In this document: positions 18,205-28,557 of the stretch, one piece after another
Layout: every line of letters starts with the position of its first letter
How positions within the stretch are numbered: position 1 is the stretch's first letter
Assembly: GCA_002401545.1 (NCBI GenBank)
Contig: NVTJ01000012.1
Span: 1-35,087 of the forward strand
Length of the DNA stretch: 35,087 nucleotides
Origin: Alphaproteobacteria bacterium
GTDB lineage: Bacteria; Pseudomonadota; Alphaproteobacteria; Sphingomonadales; Emcibacteraceae
Direction of reading: 5' to 3'
The notes under the pieces: model-generated
What the model saw: the letters and a program-made list of their open reading frames with translations, nothing else
Told to the model about the DNA's origin: nothing
The model's database searches: none
Translations under genes and position numbers: made by a program

Positions 18205-19554
18205 TTATTTCATCAGAACAAATTCTTCTGCCGATGTCGGATGAACCGCGACAGTGGCATCGAACTGTGCCTTTGTGGCCCCGCATTTCATGGCAATGGC
18301 AATCCCCTGAACGATTTCAGCGGAATCCGGCCCAATGATATGAACACCGATCACTTTATCGGTGGATTTCTGAATGATCATCTTCATCAGCGACCGTTCA
18401 GGCCGTCCACTGAGCGTGAATTTCATAGACCTGTATTCAGACTTGAAAACCTGAATATCATCACCGAATTTCTCCACAGCCTGTGTTTCGGTCATGCCAA
18501 TGGTGCCAAGGGAAGGTTGCGAAAAAACAGCCGTCGGAATATTTTCATAATTGACCAATGTGGGCGTATCATTGAACTGGGTGGCGGCCAGTGCGGCCCC
18601 TTCCTTGATCGCCACAGGGGTCAGTTGGATTTTACCCGTCACATCACCAACCGCAAAGATATTATCCACCGATGTTTTATAGTTCTCATCAATGATAATA
18701 GCGCCGCCCGGTTCCATATCCACACCAAGTTCTTCCAAACCCATATTTTTTGAGTTGGGTGCCCGGCCTGTAGCATACATCACCGCATCCACAGCCAGGG
18801 TGGAGCCGTCTGTCAGCGTCAGAGTTAAACCATCATCAGTCTTGATAATTTCAGTAACATTGGTCTGAACCCGGACATCAACACCCTTTTTGCCCATTTC
18901 TTCATTCAGTTTGCCGGCAATATCAAGGTCAAAACCGCGCAATATCTGGACACCCCGGTACAGAAGATGCATTTCGACGCCCATGCCATTAAAAATCCCG
19001 GCAAATTCAACGGCAATATAGCCCCCGCCGACGATGGCCATTCTTTTTGGTAATTGTTCCAGATGAAAAGCTTCATTGGAGGTTATGGCATGTTCAATCC
19101 CCGGAACATCCGGCATCTGCGGCCAGCTGCCTGTGGCTATCAGGATTTTATCTGCCGTGACGGTGCGGGTTCCCTCCGCCGATGACAATTCAATAGTATG
19201 GGCATCCAGCAGCCTGCCACGGGCCTGTATAACCTCCACATTATGATTTTCCAATGTCTGGAGATACAGCCCGTTCAGACGGTCAATTTCCTTGTCCTTT
19301 GCCGCAATCAACGTGGACCAGTCAAAAGCCTGATCCGCCCCAGACCAGCCGAAACCTTTTGAATCGCTGAAGTGGGAAGAATATTCAGAGGCATAAACAA
19401 ACAGTTTTTTTGGCACACAGCCCCGGATGACGCAGGTGCCACCAACCCTGTAATCCTCACATATGCCGACCTTTGAGCCGTAAGTGGACGCCATACGGCT
19501 GGCCCGGACCCCGCCGGACCCGGCGCCAATGACGAAAAAATCATAGTCGTACAT
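18205..19554 (-). CDS. gor: Glutathione-disulfide reductase
   Basis: FAD domain GAGSGGVRASRMA, redox active site GGTCVIRGCVPKKLFVYASEY, C-terminal AVHPTSAEEFVLM. Confidence 0.97.
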   Translation of the reverse strand: MYDYDFFVIGAGSGGVRASRMASTYGSKVGICEDYRVGGTCVIRGCVPKKLFVYASEYSSHFSDSKGFGWSGADQAFDWSTLIAAKDKEIDRLNGLYLQTLENHNVEVIQARGRLLDAHTIELSSAEGTRTVTADKILIATGSWPQMPDVPGIEHAITSNEAFHLEQLPKRMAIVGGGYIAVEFAGIFNGMGVEMHLLYRGVQILRGFDLDIAGKLNEEMGKKGVDVRVQTNVTEIIKTDDGLTLTLTDGSTLAVDAVMYATGRAPNSKNMGLEELGVDMEPGGAIIIDENYKTSVDNIFAVGDVTGKIQLTPVAIKEGAALAATQFNDTPTLVNYENIPTAVFSQPSLGTIGMTETQAVEKFGDDIQVFKSEYRSMKFTLSGRPERSLMKMIIQKSTDKVIGVHIIGPDSAEIVQGIAIAMKCGATKAQFDATVAVHPTSAEEFVLMK

Positions 19555-19680
19555 GTCTTAATTTCCCTGAATATGGTTTCGAACAAGTCGTTAATTTAAG
19601 GTCATACATAAAATTATCAAGTGACGGATAGCAAGAATAGTTTATAGTAGGTTGTCTAGTTTAATCGTAAAAATTGGGGA

Positions 19681-21150
19681 ATGCCCGTGAAAAACAAAAA
19701 ACTTTTAAGCCTTGGCCTTATCGTCGTCCTGTTCCTGGGCATCACCCCCTATTTTGTGGGCAATATGGCCCGGGGAAATATTGAAAAACAAGCTGCCCTC
19801 CTATCTCAAATACCAGGATATACCCTCAAAATCCACGCCTATGATCAAGGATGGTTTACCTCCCACGTCGCCATTTCCTATGGCTTTGACGAACATACCC
19901 TGAATATTTTAAAAGATTCAAAGGATGTGGACCAGAATTTCTTTGATCTCCTGAACCGTGGACTTACTCTTGACTTAACGGTGGCCCATGGCCCCGTTAC
20001 ATTCCAGAATGGTCTTAACTTTGCCCTTCTTACCCTGTCCGGTAAATTACAGGATATTGATAATGAGGCTTACCGGGAATTCAAGGCAAAAACCAAAATC
20101 GATAGCCTGGCAAAGACTTTTGTCTCGGTTTCCTATGGCGGAACAACAAGCATCAAGGCCCACAGCCCCTCTTTTAAAGCAGATTATACGGCTATTTCCG
20201 GCAAAAAACTGATCATCCATTCCGCCGGTATGGAGATGCAGGCAACCATAAATGCGGCCCTTGATGAATATGATGCAGATATGCACATGGATGAACTAAG
20301 TATGGAGATAGATGACAGCACTATCGTCTTGAATAAAATGAACATCCGCACAAGTGGTTTCAGGATAAATGATTATATCTGGTCCGGAAAAGGCAGCACT
20401 TCAATAGGGAAATTCAGCATTATTTCCCCGAAAGACTTATCTTTCTCTCTCCGGAATTTAAACACCGATTATAATTTTAGCCGGGAAAGTGATGCCGCCC
20501 TCGCCTTTCATGGAACATTCAATGTTAAAACCATAAATGCCAATAAAACAGACCTGAAAGATATTCAGTTGAGCTTCGACCTGAAGCATCTTGATATTGA
20601 AGCCTTAATTGATTACGTAAAATCCATTAAGGGAGCATACCAGAGCCAGAATGAAGAAATACCGACGCCGGAACAAACCGCGGCCAATATTCAGGTGATC
20701 ACCACCCGTGTGGGTCAAAAACTGATCAAGGGATCGCCAGAGCTTATTGTTCATAATTTAAATTTTTTAATAGGGGAAGGTTACTTTGAAAGTGACGGTA
20801 AAATGTCCATTAACGGTAAAGACCTCGACAATATTGAGCTGTTATCTGATCCCGTTACCCTCAACAAAAGACTTGCCGCCACGGTTAAAATCAAATTTAA
20901 CGAAGCCCTCGCACGGGCATTGACCACGATAGGGGTGGAAGCGCAACTGGCCGCAGGCGGCGTAAGTGTAAACAGTTTACCAACAGAGCAGCTTGAGCAA
21001 ATGATCAATGTTCAAACCTCTGCGGCCTTGCAAACTTTTATCGCACAAGGCTATATCCAACTGAAAGACGATGTATATTCGGCCCACCTTCATATGAAAG
21101 ATGGACAGGGATTGATAAATGGAAAGCCTCTGCCCATTCCGGGATTATGA
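19681..21150 (+). CDS. DUF945 (YdgA-like) family protein
   Basis: N-terminal TM anchor then GNIEKQAALLSQIPGYTLKIHAYDQGWFTSHVAISYGF; DUF945-like long beta-rich protein. Confidence 0.82.
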   Translation: MPVKNKKLLSLGLIVVLFLGITPYFVGNMARGNIEKQAALLSQIPGYTLKIHAYDQGWFTSHVAISYGFDEHTLNILKDSKDVDQNFFDLLNRGLTLDLTVAHGPVTFQNGLNFALLTLSGKLQDIDNEAYREFKAKTKIDSLAKTFVSVSYGGTTSIKAHSPSFKADYTAISGKKLIIHSAGMEMQATINAALDEYDADMHMDELSMEIDDSTIVLNKMNIRTSGFRINDYIWSGKGSTSIGKFSIISPKDLSFSLRNLNTDYNFSRESDAALAFHGTFNVKTINANKTDLKDIQLSFDLKHLDIEALIDYVKSIKGAYQSQNEEIPTPEQTAANIQVITTRVGQKLIKGSPELIVHNLNFLIGEGYFESDGKMSINGKDLDNIELLSDPVTLNKRLAATVKIKFNEALARALTTIGVEAQLAAGGVSVNSLPTEQLEQMINVQTSAALQTFIAQGYIQLKDDVYSAHLHMKDGQGLINGKPLPIPGL

Positions 21151-21182
21151 GCGGGCTGCCCGATACAGAATGCTAAAGAAAA

Positions 21183-21500
21183 TTATGACTTTGGCAACCG
21201 GGATCCAACATTGCCCAGCACATCCGCGACCTGCCCCGTTGGCATGGAAAACTCAAGGCCGACAAAACCATCCTCGGACCAGGCGACTATCGCCGGAATA
21301 TGGGGACTGTTTTTGACCTTGAGCCACACATCACATTTGGTCTTCAGGGGAAGATCAAGCTTTAGCCTGACCCCGGTCAGCGACAGATCATAGGCAACAC
21401 ACTCAAATTCATAGTCCCCGGTATCCAGCATGGCTTTCAATAATACATGCTGACGGGCAAACCGCCGACGGACTTCTACTTCTTTATTGACCTTACTCAT
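21183..21500 (-). CDS. PilZ domain protein
   Basis: RRRFARQ (RxxxR) and YDLSLTGVRLKL (DxSxxG) c-di-GMP-binding motifs. Confidence 0.87.
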   Translation of the reverse strand: MSKVNKEVEVRRRFARQHVLLKAMLDTGDYEFECVAYDLSLTGVRLKLDLPLKTKCDVWLKVKNSPHIPAIVAWSEDGFVGLEFSMPTGQVADVLGNVGSRLPKS

Positions 21501-21640
21501 ACATATACTCCATCTTTATCAAAGAAAGTAAAAACAGTTCATCAATATAGCGCAGGATATCTGGCGGGCAAGCTAAAAAATCCGGGCAACCTCTTATGCG
21601 CTGACCTTCATATAGAATGTATCACTGACAGAAACTGATT

Positions 21641-21973
21641 TTAGCTTAGCCCATTGGCAAGGCTGCCCAGGTTCATTCTCACTTTTTCAGGGTTTTCCTG
21701 AAAGCAAAGCCCCATAAAACCATCCGCAGACCAGATCACCCGGGCCGTCTGCTTCAATTTATTTTTCATCTGGACAAAAACACTTGTTCCCTGCTCAACC
21801 GGCAGGTCAACTTTCAACCGTATTCCCCCCAGCGAAATATCATACGCCATACAATCAAAATCAAAGCTGCCAACCCGTAATACCGCAGATTGAATGACTG
21901 TTCTTCTGTTATGTTTCCGCATCGTGCTCAACACGGATCTGACATCTCTGCTGATCATTTCACCTTCTTCCAT
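21641..21973 (-). CDS. PilZ domain protein
   Basis: RKHNRR (RxxxR) and YDISLGGIRLKV (DxSxxG). Confidence 0.87.
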   Translation of the reverse strand: MEEGEMISRDVRSVLSTMRKHNRRTVIQSAVLRVGSFDFDCMAYDISLGGIRLKVDLPVEQGTSVFVQMKNKLKQTARVIWSADGFMGLCFQENPEKVRMNLGSLANGLS

Positions 21974-22078
21974 TCTTATGGGTATTTATTATCTTTATAC
22001 CGCGAAACACTAGCAATATTATATGAGTATCGTTAATAAATGATAAAAGCAGATGTTGGGAGGCAGAAGCTGTTAACG

Positions 22079-23401
22079 TCACCTCTGTTTTGCCGAACGG
22101 CCCTTTCGCTGATTTCCCGCCGATTTGGCCCCATGGGATTGCGGTTGATTCAGGCGGCGATTGGGCTTGTGTTTACCGGAATTAGACCGGCGTTTTGGCG
22201 CGCCCCGCTGGCTATGGTTTCTTGTATCATCCTCCCCACGACCATGAGCAGGGGCTTCGACACCTTCAAAATGATAAGGATGATCCACCATCAGAGGGAT
22301 TTTCTGGCGAATAATCTTTTCAATATCCCGCAAATAGGCCCGTTCCTCATGATCACAGAAAGACAGTGATATTCCCGTGGCCCCCGCCCGTGCCGTGCGC
22401 CCGATACGGTGGACATAGCTTTCCGGCTCATTGGGCAGGTCAAAATTGATCACATGGGTCACGCCGTCCACATCAATCCCCCGCGCCGCCACATCCGTTG
22501 CGACCAGGGCCCTGATCCCGCCCGAGCGGAATTCATTCAGGGCCTTTTGGCGGGCATTCTGGGACTTGTTGCCATGAATGGCCCCGGTAGAAATACCCAG
22601 TTTTTCAAGATGCTTTGCCACCCTGTTGGCTCCGTGCTTGGTACGGGTAAAGACCAGAACACGTCTGATTTTTTCGTCTTTAAGCATATGGGAAAGCAGA
22701 TCACGTTTGCGGCTTTTAGGCACCATGAGCACGTGCTGTTCAACCTTTTCCGCCGTGGTCGCCCCCGGCGCGACCTCAATACGAATGGGCTTGTGTAAAA
22801 TGGACCGCGCCAGCTTTTCCACACTTGCCGGCATGGTGGCCGAAAACATGAGCGTCTGGCGCACCTTCGGCAGATAGGCAAGAATCTTCTGAATATCACG
22901 GATGAAGCCCATATCAAGCATCCGATCCGCCTCATCAAGCACCAGATATTCAACCTGCCCCAGATTGATATGACGCTGATTGGTCAAATCGAGCAGCCGT
23001 CCCGGTGTGGCAATCAGAATATCAACGCCGGGCAGCATGGACTTGATTTGTGGTTTGGATGACGCACCGCCATAAACCAGAGCAATACGTAAATGCAGGT
23101 ATTTGGCATAGGCACGAATATTCTCGGCAATCTGAACCGCCAGTTCACGGGTCGGTGCCAGGATCAGAGAACGGGCAACTTTCGGCGAGCGCTTGCCCTC
23201 ACCTTTCAACAGCATCTGAATAATCGGCAGGGAAAAAGCCGCCGTTTTACCGGTACCCGTCTGGGCAACCGCAATCAGATCATTTCCTTTAAGGATATGA
23301 GGAATAGCCTGATTCTGGATCGGCGTCATATCCTCATAACCCCCCTCCGCCACAGCACGAAGGATGGCTTCCCGCAGGCCGAGTTCCGCAAATTTTCCCA
23401 T
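22079..23401 (-). CDS. DEAD-box RNA helicase (RhlE-like)
   Basis: AVAQTGTGKTAAF, VLDEADRMLDMGF, MFSATMP, HRIGRTARAG; basic C-terminal tail. Start at MGKFAELGL or the upstream ATG at 23431. Confidence 0.95.
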   Translation of the reverse strand: MGKFAELGLREAILRAVAEGGYEDMTPIQNQAIPHILKGNDLIAVAQTGTGKTAAFSLPIIQMLLKGEGKRSPKVARSLILAPTRELAVQIAENIRAYAKYLHLRIALVYGGASSKPQIKSMLPGVDILIATPGRLLDLTNQRHINLGQVEYLVLDEADRMLDMGFIRDIQKILAYLPKVRQTLMFSATMPASVEKLARSILHKPIRIEVAPGATTAEKVEQHVLMVPKSRKRDLLSHMLKDEKIRRVLVFTRTKHGANRVAKHLEKLGISTGAIHGNKSQNARQKALNEFRSGGIRALVATDVAARGIDVDGVTHVINFDLPNEPESYVHRIGRTARAGATGISLSFCDHEERAYLRDIEKIIRQKIPLMVDHPYHFEGVEAPAHGRGEDDTRNHSQRGAPKRRSNSGKHKPNRRLNQPQSHGAKSAGNQRKGRSAKQR

Positions 23402-23545
23402 GTATGTATATTTTCCAGTTATTTCGATCATGAAAGCATAAATTTAATGCCTTCCATTGACAAGCAAGGGTATATATACGAGGAAATCAAGCGTGGCAAG
23501 TATCCGTGGATATATTGTGATGCGACAACAGAATGGAATGAATTT

Positions 23546-24736
23546 ATGGGTTTGCGGCCTGATACATTAATTGTGGTTATATTATTAACCCTGCTGACGG
23601 CTCTTGGGCCGATTACAACGGATTTATATCTACCCGCCCTGCCCGCCATTCAGGAATTCTTCCATACGGATGTGCCGACTGTACAGCTGACCCTGAGTGT
23701 TTACATGGTAGTTTTCGGCCTGTGCCAGATTTTCTACGGACCGCTGTCTGATCGCTTCGGGCGCAAGCCGATCATTCTTGTCGGCACATTGATATATCTT
23801 TTTGGCTCTGTTGTATGTGTGCTTGCTCCCAAAATCGAGATTCTCATAGCCGGGCGCATTTTACAGGCCCTTGGCGGATGCGCAGGTGTCATCCTTGCCC
23901 GGACCATGGTGCGCGATATATACGGCCAGTCACATTCTGCCCGGATTTTATCCTATATGGGAACGGCAATGGCGCTGGCACCGGCACTGGGGCCGATCAT
24001 CGGTGGTTATCTGACAATTATTTACGGCTGGCAGGCCAGCTTTGTCATTCTGGCAGTTTTTGGCGGCATATGTGTCCTTGGCATAATATTCATATTGCAG
24101 GAAACCAATCAATATAAAGACCCTCATGCCATCCACCCAAGGCAAACGCTACGCAATTTTATGACCCTGCTCCATGACCGCAGCTACACCGGTTATCTGC
24201 TGATTATAACCTTCAGCTACAGCGGTCTGTTCGCCTTCATCTCTGGTTCTGCCTTTGTTTTCATCAAAATATTAGGACTGAGTGCGGACCAATATGGCTA
24301 TTGTTTTACCACCGCTGTTGTCGGTTATATGATCGGAACCCAGATAGGGGGACGTATTGTCGGCACCATAGGCATTGTCCGTATCGCCGGCATTGGCGCC
24401 TTAACATGTGCCATCGCCGGTATTTCAATGCTGATAATGGCGATAATACCTGTTGTTCATGTGGCGGCTGTTCTCGCACCTATGGTCCTTTATATGACGG
24501 GTCTGGGCATGACCTTTCCCACCTCGCTGGCCGGGCTGATCGGGCCATTCCCCAAAATGGTCGGTGCCGCCTCTTCGCTGACGGGATTTATTCAGAATAG
24601 TTTTGCCGCTTTTGTCGGCCTTATGGTCGCCCACAGTTTCAACATGACCCAACTTCCCATGGCCATCGGCATTTGCCTCATGGGCGTTGGCGCATGGGCC
24701 AGTTACCGTCTGCTGATTCACAAAAGCACCCCCTAA
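23546..24736 (+). CDS. Bcr/CflA family MFS multidrug efflux transporter
   Basis: LTALGPITTDLYLPALPAIQEFFHTDVPTVQLTLSVYMVVFGLCQIFYGPLSDRFGRKPIILVGT. Start chosen at MGLRPDTL; the computed ORF extends to 23093 through antisense helicase sequence. Confidence 0.93.
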   Translation: MGLRPDTLIVVILLTLLTALGPITTDLYLPALPAIQEFFHTDVPTVQLTLSVYMVVFGLCQIFYGPLSDRFGRKPIILVGTLIYLFGSVVCVLAPKIEILIAGRILQALGGCAGVILARTMVRDIYGQSHSARILSYMGTAMALAPALGPIIGGYLTIIYGWQASFVILAVFGGICVLGIIFILQETNQYKDPHAIHPRQTLRNFMTLLHDRSYTGYLLIITFSYSGLFAFISGSAFVFIKILGLSADQYGYCFTTAVVGYMIGTQIGGRIVGTIGIVRIAGIGALTCAIAGISMLIMAIIPVVHVAAVLAPMVLYMTGLGMTFPTSLAGLIGPFPKMVGAASSLTGFIQNSFAAFVGLMVAHSFNMTQLPMAIGICLMGVGAWASYRLLIHKSTP

Positions 24737-24745
24737 GGGGTTTTA
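24728..24745 (+). terminator. Weak terminator after the MFS gene
   Basis: ACCCC-CTAA-GGGGT followed by TTT and a nearby T-rich tract (tttatatttttt). Confidence 0.45.
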
Positions 24746-24891
24746 TATTTTTTCCTCAAGTTTAAATTTTTCTGTATGATGGAAAATTCAATTTGCAACA
24801 TTGGTTCCCTGCCTGTGGTCACTCTTTGTACCAACGGCAAAATCGTGAATAAAATTCTGGGATCACCTTAAAGTAAATATCAGAGGTAAAG

Positions 24892-27800
24892 ATGAAGATT
24901 GCCACACGTATCCTGATTATCTTTATAATAATTCTTGGCCTTCTCACCGCATTGGTTATTGCAATGGGCCAGTTGGCAGACAGCCGAAAGCAATCCGACG
25001 CAACAACCGCCCGGCTGTATTTATATCACGGTCTGGCGCACCAACTGCGACAAAGTTCTGATGACCTGACCAGAATGGCCCGGACCTACGTCATGACCGG
25101 AGATAATATATACAAACAATATTATAACGAAATCCGGGCGATCCGGGACGGAAAGAGGCCACGTCCAGAGAGATATCAGGGTTCTTACTGGGATTTGGTA
25201 ATAGCCAATAAACAAAAAATACCATCACGTGGCATTTCTATCTCCCTCATTGACCTGATGAAAAACGCCGGCATAACGGTTCAGGAACTGGCCGTAATGG
25301 AAAGGGCAAAAAGAAACTCCGATGATCTGAGCAAAAGGGAAAAAATTGCTTTTGCCGCTCTGAAGGGGCACTTTCCCGATGATACAGGGAAATTGACTAT
25401 TCAGGGCAATCCCGACCCGGCACTTGCCCGCGAGATTCTCCATAATGCCCAATATCACAAGGCTAAAGCGGAAATCCTGCTACCCATCAGAGAGTTTCTG
25501 GGGCTTATCAACAAACGTATTGGCATTGAAATAGCTCAAAACAAGACAGAAGAGAATTTGTATCGGACAATCACTACCCTGTTGGTGGTGACAACCATAT
25601 TATTCTCCCTGTTGGCGTTTTTCTACTTCAGGATAAAAGTCGTCAGACCGATTGTATCACTGTCGAACGTTGCTCAGCGTATTCTGTCCGGTGACTTGAA
25701 TGAACGGGCTGCTGTCAGGGGAGGAGATGAAATTGGACATCTCAACAGTGCTTTTAACAAGATGATAGAGGAGAGAATCCAGATTGAATTTGAATTAAAA
25801 AGTAATGAACAGAGTCTCCGAACAACGCTGAACTCCATCGGCGATGCGCTGATTGCCACCGATATCTACGGCAATATAATACGCATGAATCCCGTTGCCG
25901 AAAAATTATCCGGTTGGCTGGCAAGTGAAGCCGAAGGCAAACCGCTGACCGAGGTTTTCCATATCATCAATGCTACGACCAGAAAAACTGTCCGCAATCC
26001 GGTCAACAGCGTGCTGGGAGAAGGCAAGGTCATCGGCCTCGCCAACCACACCACTCTGATCGCAAAGGACGGGACAGAACATCAGATTGCTGATTCCGCA
26101 GCCCCCATACGGGATGATGATGGCGACATTACAGGTGTGGTTCTTGTCTTCCGTGATGTCACGGAAGAATACGCCATTCAGGAACAGCTCCATAAAAGTG
26201 AGGAACGTTTTAAAAGACTGTTTAATCATGCGGAGGTTTCCATCTGGAACGAAGACCTGACAGAAGTTCAGAAAACCCTGAACAAACTGCGCGAAGATGG
26301 CGTAACAGACCTTCGCCAACATCTGGAGGACAACCCGCAAACTGTCTGGGATATGACCGCCACGGTCAAGGTGGTTCAGGTCAACAAAGCAACATTAAAA
26401 CTGTTTGGGACAAAGCCCGGTGATAAATTTATCCAGAATATCGGCAAGACCTTTGGGCCAAATACAATTAAAGTTTTCACCGATATATTATGTTCTATTT
26501 GGAACCGGGAAAATATTTTTCGTTCCGAAGCAGATTTTCAAACGCTGGACGGCAGAACCATTAACACAATCATTTCTTTCCAGATACCACAAACAGATGG
26601 GGATTTTAAGACTGTTCCGGTAAGCGTCATGGATGTCACTCAGATCAAGACGGCACAGGCGGCACGAAAAGAAAGTGAAAAACGTCTGTCCCTGCATCTG
26701 GAACAATCACCGCTTGGGGTGATCTCATGGGATACAAATATGACCTGCATCCAGTGGAACCCTGCCGCTGAAAAAATCTTTGGCTATACACAGGAAGAAG
26801 CCTTGGGAAAACATGGCATAGAGCTGCTGGTTGCCAAAAAACTCAAAAGTGAAATGTCCCAATATGCCAAACAGATGATGCAACAGAGCGGAAGCACCCA
26901 TAAAATCAATGAGAATATGACAAAAGATAGCCGGACCATCATTTGTGAATGGTTCAATACCCCGTTAATAGACGAGGAGGGGATGGCCATTGGTATCACT
27001 TCCATGGTTCAGGATATTACCAAACACAAGGTGATTGAGGATGAATTGAGAAAACTGTCAAGAGCGGTGGAACAAAGCCCTGCCGCCATCCTCATTACAG
27101 ACACGGAGGGCACCATCGAATATGTCAATCCCAAATTTGAAGAATCCACCGGCTATAACGCAAAAGAAGTTATGGGCAGAACCCCCCGTTTTCTCAAGTC
27201 AGATGACACCTCGGAAGCACAATATAAAACGCTGTGGGATACCATCACCGCAGGCAAAAAATGGCGTGGCGAGTTCCCTACCAAACGAAAAGACGGCAGC
27301 ATTTTCTGGGAATTCGCCTCTATTTCCCCTATTACAGCCGAAGATGGAACAATCACTCACTTTCTGGCGATCAAGGAAGATATTACGGAACGAAAACAGC
27401 TTGAAAATCACCTGCGCCGATCACAAAAAATGGAGGCAATCGGGGAGTTGGCCGGCGGCATAGCCCATGATTTTAACAATTTACTTGGTATCATCATCGG
27501 CAACCTCGATCTCATGAAACGTAAAGTTGAGGAAGGAAGCAAGTTAGAGAAACATCTGGAGAAAGCCCAGAATGCAGCCCTTCGAGGGTCTTCGCTGACC
27601 CGCCGTCTGTTAAATTTTTCCCATCAGGCACCTGAAATTGGCCGTCCGGCGAATATAAATAATATCATCAGAAGTCTGGAAGACCTGGTCGGCAAATCCT
27701 TGACCAGAAAAATCACCCTTGAGACGGTTCTGGCCGATGGGTTGTGGACGGTCGCGCTTAATTCAGGGGATTTTGAAGATATGATGATTAATCTTTCGCT

Positions 27801-28554
27801 CAACGCCCGCGACGCCATGCCAAAGGGGGGACGGTTGATCATTAAAACCCGCAATATAGTCATTAATCACCAAATCACCAATTATGAGGGAAAGCTCGAG
27901 CCTGGCGACTATGTGGAAATTACCATAAGCGACACCGGGGTCGGCATGGCGAAAGAAATATCCGCAAAAATTTTTGACCCCTTCTTCACAACAAAAGAAA
28001 AAGATAAAGGTACCGGCCTTGGGCTGGCAATGGTATATGGCTTTATCCAGAGAACGAAAGGGCATATTTCTGTCCACTCCGAAGAGGGGGTTGGCACTAC
28101 ATTCAAAATTTTCCTGCCACGGTCACGGGATATGACAAGACGTGTGAAGCATCCTGTCACGATTAACGAAGTCATACCGGGCGGCACTGAAACCATCCTC
28201 ATCGTTGACGACGAGAAGGAGCTCACCCTGATCGCAAAGAATATTTTAGAAAACCTGGGATATACCGCAATTTGCGCTTATAATGCCGATGAGGCGCTTC
28301 AGTGCCTTGCCAACAATAAAATTGACCTCCTGTTTTCGGATATTATCATGACGGGATCGCTTAATGGTTTTGATTTCGCAGAAACAGCAACCAGAATCTA
28401 TCCGGAATTGCAAATATTATTAACCTCAGGTTTTACGGGAAATATGCAGACCACTGAAGAAACCGGAAAGTGGGAGGAAAAAATAATTGTAAAACCTTAC
28501 CGCAACGTTGATCTCGCCAACCGAATTCGGCAAACTCTGGATAAAAAGGGCTAG
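24892..28554 (+). CDS. Hybrid sensor histidine kinase (2 TM, HAMP, multiple PAS, HATPase, REC)
   Basis: TM segments near residues 5-25 and 225-245; HAMP; several PAS/PAC blocks; GELAGGIAHDFNNLLGIIIGNLDLM phosphoacceptor; TGLGLAMVYGF; C-terminal receiver TILIVDDEKELT...LLFSDIIMTG. Confidence 0.95.
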   Translation: MKIATRILIIFIIILGLLTALVIAMGQLADSRKQSDATTARLYLYHGLAHQLRQSSDDLTRMARTYVMTGDNIYKQYYNEIRAIRDGKRPRPERYQGSYWDLVIANKQKIPSRGISISLIDLMKNAGITVQELAVMERAKRNSDDLSKREKIAFAALKGHFPDDTGKLTIQGNPDPALAREILHNAQYHKAKAEILLPIREFLGLINKRIGIEIAQNKTEENLYRTITTLLVVTTILFSLLAFFYFRIKVVRPIVSLSNVAQRILSGDLNERAAVRGGDEIGHLNSAFNKMIEERIQIEFELKSNEQSLRTTLNSIGDALIATDIYGNIIRMNPVAEKLSGWLASEAEGKPLTEVFHIINATTRKTVRNPVNSVLGEGKVIGLANHTTLIAKDGTEHQIADSAAPIRDDDGDITGVVLVFRDVTEEYAIQEQLHKSEERFKRLFNHAEVSIWNEDLTEVQKTLNKLREDGVTDLRQHLEDNPQTVWDMTATVKVVQVNKATLKLFGTKPGDKFIQNIGKTFGPNTIKVFTDILCSIWNRENIFRSEADFQTLDGRTINTIISFQIPQTDGDFKTVPVSVMDVTQIKTAQAARKESEKRLSLHLEQSPLGVISWDTNMTCIQWNPAAEKIFGYTQEEALGKHGIELLVAKKLKSEMSQYAKQMMQQSGSTHKINENMTKDSRTIICEWFNTPLIDEEGMAIGITSMVQDITKHKVIEDELRKLSRAVEQSPAAILITDTEGTIEYVNPKFEESTGYNAKEVMGRTPRFLKSDDTSEAQYKTLWDTITAGKKWRGEFPTKRKDGSIFWEFASISPITAEDGTITHFLAIKEDITERKQLENHLRRSQKMEAIGELAGGIAHDFNNLLGIIIGNLDLMKRKVEEGSKLEKHLEKAQNAALRGSSLTRRLLNFSHQAPEIGRPANINNIIRSLEDLVGKSLTRKITLETVLADGLWTVALNSGDFEDMMINLSLNARDAMPKGGRLIIKTRNIVINHQITNYEGKLEPGDYVEITISDTGVGMAKEISAKIFDPFFTTKEKDKGTGLGLAMVYGFIQRTKGHISVHSEEGVGTTFKIFLPRSRDMTRRVKHPVTINEVIPGGTETILIVDDEKELTLIAKNILENLGYTAICAYNADEALQCLANNKIDLLFSDIIMTGSLNGFDFAETATRIYPELQILLTSGFTGNMQTTEETGKWEEKIIVKPYRNVDLANRIRQTLDKKG

Positions 28555-28557
28555 GCA

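Noticed and set aside
23093-23545. Computed 5' extension of the MFS ORF (151 aa)
   Set aside because: Mostly antisense to the helicase coding region. Typical Bcr/CflA proteins begin near MGLRPDTLIVVILLTLLTALGPITTDLYLPALP.
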